A stretch of DNA of 64,000 nucleotides, from the NCBI GenBank assembly GCA_049802875.1, contig JBARNH010000018.1, positions 23,065 to 87,064 of the forward strand, in the 5' to 3' direction. This stretch comes from Lutacidiplasma sp049802875 (GTDB taxonomy: Archaea > Thermoplasmatota > Thermoplasmata > Lutacidiplasmatales > UBA184). Both the position numbers and the translations under genes were made by a program. The notes below the pieces were generated by a model. That model did no database searches, had not been told where the DNA came from, and saw nothing but the letters and a program-made list of their open reading frames with translations. This document shows positions 60,581 through 64,000 of the stretch, piece after piece. Position 1 is the first letter of the stretch, and every line of letters begins with the position of its first letter.

Positions 60581-61846
60581 GTGGCCAAGACCGTCCCGCT
60601 CGACGCCCCAACTCTGGCGTGGGCGAAGGGGGTATTCTCGGAGCACTACCGCTCCGCCCGGATCGAGCCGCCCGACCGGTTGAACCGCCGGGAGTTCGCC
60701 GTGTTCCCGTTCGCCGCGGAGTCGTTCATGCGGCGGCACGCGACCCTCCGGACCGGCGCGGAGTTCAACGGGTTTCTCGCGGAAGAGGTACCCCGGCACG
60801 TCTACTACTCCTCCGCGTACTATCGCCACCCCGCCGAGCCGACCATGGCCGCGAAGGAGTGGCTCGGCGCGGACCTGATCTTCGACCTGGATTCCGACCA
60901 CCTTCGCGGGGCCGAATCACTCGACTATGCGGGACAGCTGGGCCTGGTGAAGCGGCGACTGGTCCAGCTCGTCGACGACTTCCTGGTCGGGGATTTTGGC
61001 GTCGACGCGGCCGCGATCTCGCTCGTCTTCTCCGGGGGACGGGGGTATCACGTTCACGTGCGCGCCGAAGGGTTCGTCTCGTTGTCGAGTCCCGAGCGCC
61101 GGGAGCTCGTCGACTACGTGCTGGGCACGGGGGTCGACCCGATGCAGGCGGTTCGGACGCGTCGAGGGGGTGGTGAGCCTTCCGCGGACGATGGACGGAG
61201 CGAGGACGACACGGGATCGGTCCGGCGTTCGTCGGGGCCCCCGAGAGCGCGGCACCTTGTCGAACCCGACGCACCCGGCTGGTCAGGACGGACGTCGCGG
61301 GCGGTCCTTGAGGTACTGCGGCGCTGGGAGGAGGCCGGACGGGACGTCGCCGTGAAGGAGATGGTCGCTACCGGGCTCCCGCTCGCGAAGGCCCGTCGGT
61401 GGGCGAAGCTCCTCGTCGACGAGGGAGGCGCGGCGAAGATCCGGACTCGCCGAACGCTCGAGGTCTTTCCCGGCGGGGTGCCGGTCGAATTCCTCGAAGC
61501 GATCGTCCCTCGGGCCGCGGTCGAGGTCCAGGGCGAGACGGACGCCCCCGTGACGACCGACATCCATCGGCTGATCCGGTTGCCCGGTTCCGTCCACGGA
61601 GGTACCGGGTTTCGCGCGGTGCCGCTCGCTCGGGATTCGGTCCCGGACTTCGACCCGTTCCGCGACGCGCTGATCGGTCCGCTCCCGCAGAAGCCGACCG
61701 CGCTCACCTTCACCGCCGAGGTCCGCTACCCGTTCCCGGGAGGCGAGGTGCACGGCCGGCCCGGGGTGGAGGACGAGCTGCCTACGCCGGTGGCGCTGTT
61801 TCTGGTGCTGCGGGGAGAAGCGGTGCTTCGGCCTTCACCGGCATGA
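60581..61846 (+). CDS. priS: DNA primase small (catalytic) subunit PriS
   Basis: This catalytic primase has 421 residues from a GTG, slightly long for the family because of a low-complexity Arg/Gly/Asp insert near 190-225. Catalytic Asp102 and Asp104 are in DLDSDH, nucleotide-binding SGGRGYHVHV is at 151-160, and DIHRLIRLPGSVHGGTG carries the third motif. It is 4 nt after the KH gene. Its last 65 nt overlap the convergent FAH-family gene. Confidence 0.94.
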   Translation: MAKTVPLDAPTLAWAKGVFSEHYRSARIEPPDRLNRREFAVFPFAAESFMRRHATLRTGAEFNGFLAEEVPRHVYYSSAYYRHPAEPTMAAKEWLGADLIFDLDSDHLRGAESLDYAGQLGLVKRRLVQLVDDFLVGDFGVDAAAISLVFSGGRGYHVHVRAEGFVSLSSPERRELVDYVLGTGVDPMQAVRTRRGGGEPSADDGRSEDDTGSVRRSSGPPRARHLVEPDAPGWSGRTSRAVLEVLRRWEEAGRDVAVKEMVATGLPLAKARRWAKLLVDEGGAAKIRTRRTLEVFPGGVPVEFLEAIVPRAAVEVQGETDAPVTTDIHRLIRLPGSVHGGTGFRAVPLARDSVPDFDPFRDALIGPLPQKPTALTFTAEVRYPFPGGEVHGRPGVEDELPTPVALFLVLRGEAVLRPSPA

Positions 61847-62786
61847 CGAGCCGGCCGATCTTCTCGATCGCCCCTTCGACCGCGTCCCCGGGCTTCAGCT
61901 TCCGACTCTCCTTCCCGAACTCGAAGCCGGGGACTCCGCCGAGGCTCCCGAGGGAGATCACGTCGCCCGGCTCGAACGTGATTCCGGTCGATAAGTGCTC
62001 GAGGATCTGAGGGATCCGGAAGACGTAGTCGCTCGTGTCCCCCTGCTGGCGCACGGTCCCATTGACCTTGAGCTCCATCCGGAGCGGGTAGACGTCGCCG
62101 ACCTCCTCCTTGGGTACGACCCACGGCCCGACCGCCATGGTGGCATCGAACCCCTTCCCCATCACCCAGTCGACCCCTCCGTGCGGGGGATACTGGAGGT
62201 CCCGGTACCCCATGTCGAGGGCGACCGTGTACCCCGCCACGTGCTCCATCGCGCGGGCGGCCGAGATGTGCTTTCCGTGCTTTCCGATGACGACCGCGAG
62301 CTCGAGTTCGACGTCGGGGAACGCGCCGGCGGGGTTCAAGACCAACGACTCGCTCGGGCCAGCCAGGCTGTTGAAGAATCGGGTGAAGACGTACGGCTGG
62401 GACGGCGGCGCTTGCTGTTTCTCCGCGAGATGGCTCTTCGAGTTCATCGCGAGACAGTAGATCTTCGTCCCCCGTACGACCGGGGCGAGGAGCTTCACGC
62501 CCTCCTCGGGCTTGAAGAGGAACCGGGCCCCGGTCGCGGCCCGGGGCGTCCAGCCCATCTTGCGCCGCCGGTCGATGTACTCCAGGATCTTCTTGGTGAT
62601 CTGGACGGAGTCGGCCCCGCCCTGGAAGAACTGCTGCATGTCGCGGAACCGGCTCGGGTCGGCGCCCTTCACCGGGTTGACCCCGAAATAGTCCCGACAG
62701 GCAGTGTCCAGGTCGATGAACTCGTTCGAGTCGGTCATCATGCCGAAGTGGAACTGGTCGGCGAGGGTGAAGTGGACGAGCTTCAC
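61782..62786 (-). CDS. Fumarylacetoacetate hydrolase family protein
   Basis: This is a metal-dependent hydrolase/decarboxylase/isomerase of the FAH fold, 334 residues. Metal ligands are within ELELAVVIGKHG and ALDMGYRDLQ; a catalytic-type Lys is in VMGKGFDATMAVGPWVV. The N-terminal 110 residues are longer than in the shortest family members. Functions in the family range from fumarylacetoacetase to 2-oxo acid decarboxylation. The start overlaps the stop of the reductase gene upstream. Confidence 0.88.
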   Translation of the reverse strand: MKLVHFTLADQFHFGMMTDSNEFIDLDTACRDYFGVNPVKGADPSRFRDMQQFFQGGADSVQITKKILEYIDRRRKMGWTPRAATGARFLFKPEEGVKLLAPVVRGTKIYCLAMNSKSHLAEKQQAPPSQPYVFTRFFNSLAGPSESLVLNPAGAFPDVELELAVVIGKHGKHISAARAMEHVAGYTVALDMGYRDLQYPPHGGVDWVMGKGFDATMAVGPWVVPKEEVGDVYPLRMELKVNGTVRQQGDTSDYVFRIPQILEHLSTGITFEPGDVISLGSLGGVPGFEFGKESRKLKPGDAVEGAIEKIGRLVMPVKAEAPLLPAAPETAPPA

Positions 62787-63514
62787 GGGGGGGTCTCCGA
62801 GGGCGAGGATGCGCCGTCACGGATAACGGGTGCGTCGCGCAGACGCGGGCCGTACGTGACCACGTAGCCTTCGCCGAGGCGGTCGAGCGCGAGAAGGCGG
62901 AGATGAACGGTCTGGTCCGGACCGTTCGTCTCGGGTCCGCGCGCGACCGGCGGCGCGGTCGCGCCTCCGATGAGGGAGGGAGCAAAGTACACGGTGAAAC
63001 GGTCGAACAACCCGTCGCGAAGAACGCTGGAGAGGATCTCCGCCCCTCCCTCGACCATCAGTCGGCGGATGCCGAGCGAGTGGAGGCGGACGAACAGCTC
63101 GGCCAGGTCGACCTTCGTCCGACCGGCCACGATCGTACGGACGTGAGGGGGGAACGTTCGCGTGGACCGCTCCGTCGTCGCTACGATCGTCGGGATCGTT
63201 CCGTCGAGCACCCGTGCGTTCGGGGGGGTCCGGCCGGTCGAGTCGACCACGATCCGAGTGGGGGACTTCGCTTCCGGCTGGCCGAGAAGGTCCCAATGCA
63301 CGCGAAGGGACGGGTCGTCCTTCACGACGGTCCCGACGCCCACGAGGATCGCATCGGCGTTCGCCCGCAATTGTTGGACCCGTCGGAGGTCCTCGGGAGA
63401 GGAGAGCCGCGCCCGTCGTCCTCCGGCGTAGGCCAGTCGCCCGTCCGCCGAGGCGGCGCAGTTCGCCCAAACCGCCGGACGCACCGCGGGCGTCTCCGGG
63501 GTCGGTTCGGCCAA
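62783..63514 (-). CDS. 2,5-diamino-6-(ribosylamino)-4(3H)-pyrimidinone 5'-phosphate reductase (archaeal RibD/Rib7-type)
   Basis: This NADPH-dependent reductase acts in archaeal riboflavin (and F420 precursor) synthesis and corresponds to the C-terminal half of bacterial RibD. The 243-residue protein has CAASADGRLA near 19-28, ADAILVGVGTVVKDDPSL at about 53-70, the phosphate-binding EGGAEILSSVL and the FAPSLIGG loop. Overlap with the FAH gene and a gap of 6 nt to the cyclodeaminase gene point to one transcript. Confidence 0.88.
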   Translation of the reverse strand: MAEPTPETPAVRPAVWANCAASADGRLAYAGGRRARLSSPEDLRRVQQLRANADAILVGVGTVVKDDPSLRVHWDLLGQPEAKSPTRIVVDSTGRTPPNARVLDGTIPTIVATTERSTRTFPPHVRTIVAGRTKVDLAELFVRLHSLGIRRLMVEGGAEILSSVLRDGLFDRFTVYFAPSLIGGATAPPVARGPETNGPDQTVHLRLLALDRLGEGYVVTYGPRLRDAPVIRDGASSPSETPP

Positions 63515-63520
63515 GGGCGT

Positions 63521-64000
63521 CTACCCCTTTGCCCGGAGGCGCTGGAGCTCGGCCTCGACCTCGGCCGTCGGCTCCCCCGCCGCCTTCAGGTCGTCCAGAT
63601 TGATCGCGACGTTCGCGAGCGCGCCCTCCGTTGCGGATCGGAACAATGCCAACGCGGTGACGAGGTCGCTCGCGAGCGCGGGTTTCGTTCGCGCCCGCGC
63701 TCCTTCGAGCGTCACGGACAGCTCCTCGGAGAGCCGTGCGGTTTCGAGGGGCACGCTCGCCGCGCCGCGAAGCGCGCTGAGATAGGCCGCCTCCGTCGAA
63801 GCATCTCCCGGCCGTCCCTTGCGTGCCTTTCGAGCCGCGCGGACCGCCTCGTACGACCGGGCGTCCTCCTCGACCAGCGAGAGCATCCGACGGCGACCTT
63901 CGGTCAGGCGACGCACGAGCTCCCGGAGGTCGTCCGCCGGTTTCGCCGGGTCGTTCGAGTACGCGAGGACCATCTCACCGAGGGCGGCGGCGAGCGCCCC
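63521..64000 (-). CDS. Formiminotransferase-cyclodeaminase/methenyl-folate cyclohydrolase (FTCD_C) family, C-terminal part
   Basis: The 159 codons present are all helical and end in an alternating Glu/Arg helix. GALAAALGEMVLAYS at the window edge is the start of the FTCD_C bundle (GAxAAALGxMV), the folate cyclodeaminase domain that makes methenyl-tetrahydrofolate. The frame stays open past base 64000, so the N-terminus is missing. The ATG at 63973 is not the real start. Confidence 0.72.
   Translation of the reverse strand, partial: GALAAALGEMVLAYSNDPAKPADDLRELVRRLTEGRRRMLSLVEEDARSYEAVRAARKARKGRPGDASTEAAYLSALRGAASVPLETARLSEELSVTLEGARARTKPALASDLVTALALFRSATEGALANVAINLDDLKAAGEPTAEVEAELQRLRAKG

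Noticed and set aside
60581..61846. PriS frameshift around the low-complexity insert (about residues 190-225)
   Set aside because: Catalytic motifs on both sides are in one frame, so the insert is a family-specific loop rather than a frameshift.
1..64000. CRISPR arrays, insertion sequences, prophage or toxin-antitoxin islands
   Set aside because: No spaced direct repeats, transposase motifs or phage genes were seen; base composition and gene spacing are uniform.

Overview
The window is GC-rich DNA from an archaeon. Archaeal hallmarks run throughout: both subunits of DNA topoisomerase VI, the primase small subunit PriS, RIO1 and KH-domain ribosome-maturation proteins, ribosomal protein eL41, aEF-1beta, an AglB oligosaccharyltransferase, GGPP synthase plus geranylgeranyl reductase for ether lipids, a split tRNA-His gene with a bulge-helix-bulge intron, and many TATA elements 26-30 nt before start codons (leaderless transcripts). 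The 11-subunit complex I without NuoEFG, the gene content and the high GC are compatible with an uncultured Thermoplasmatota (Euryarchaeota-like) lineage. That placement is an inference; nothing in the window proves it. There is no insertion sequence, prophage, CRISPR array or other sign of an accessory island. This is ordinary, densely packed core chromosome with mostly short intergenic gaps.

Layout. 1-2807 (minus): start of tiaS, then 2-oxoacid:ferredoxin oxidoreductase beta and fused gamma-alpha subunits. 2968-8876 (plus): a tight operon of homocitrate/isopropylmalate-type synthase, aconitase-type large and small subunits, beta-decarboxylating dehydrogenase, thiolase and a DUF35 partner. 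9008-17901 (plus): a giant AglB with a C-terminal extension of about 1,300 residues, a secreted anchored protein, a zinc-ribbon protein with aEF-1beta, and a membrane DUF457-type protein. 17950-29717: mixed metabolism (ferredoxin, aldo/keto reductase, hydrolases, a dienoyl-CoA-reductase-like SDR, thioredoxin-like protein, methyltransferase, HAD phosphatase, CoaBC, ZIP transporter), several small Cys-rich proteins, and the intron-containing tRNA-His. 29921-37779: SucCD, small proteins, eL41, an aquaporin and topoisomerase VI. 37838-41345 (minus): nitrilase-type hydrolase, a membrane protein, GGPP synthase and geranylgeranyl reductase. 41350-51811 (minus): nuoABCDHIJKLMN. 51950-64000: acetyltransferase, enoyl-CoA hydratase, a glycosyltransferase pair, methyltransferase, SPFH/NfeD, metalloprotease, RIO1-KH-PriS, FAH-family hydrolase, riboflavin-pathway reductase and a folate cyclodeaminase fragment.

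Functionally, 2-oxoacid oxidation by the ferredoxin oxidoreductase, SucCD and ferredoxin can feed electrons to a complex I that lacks the NADH module. Its NuoI carries two extra 4Fe-4S motifs. The observations most worth a second look are the T-loop intron of tRNA-His, the giant AglB, the four-cluster NuoI, and two genes (tiaS, nuoL) whose only well-placed start codon is an ACG behind a Shine-Dalgarno sequence.
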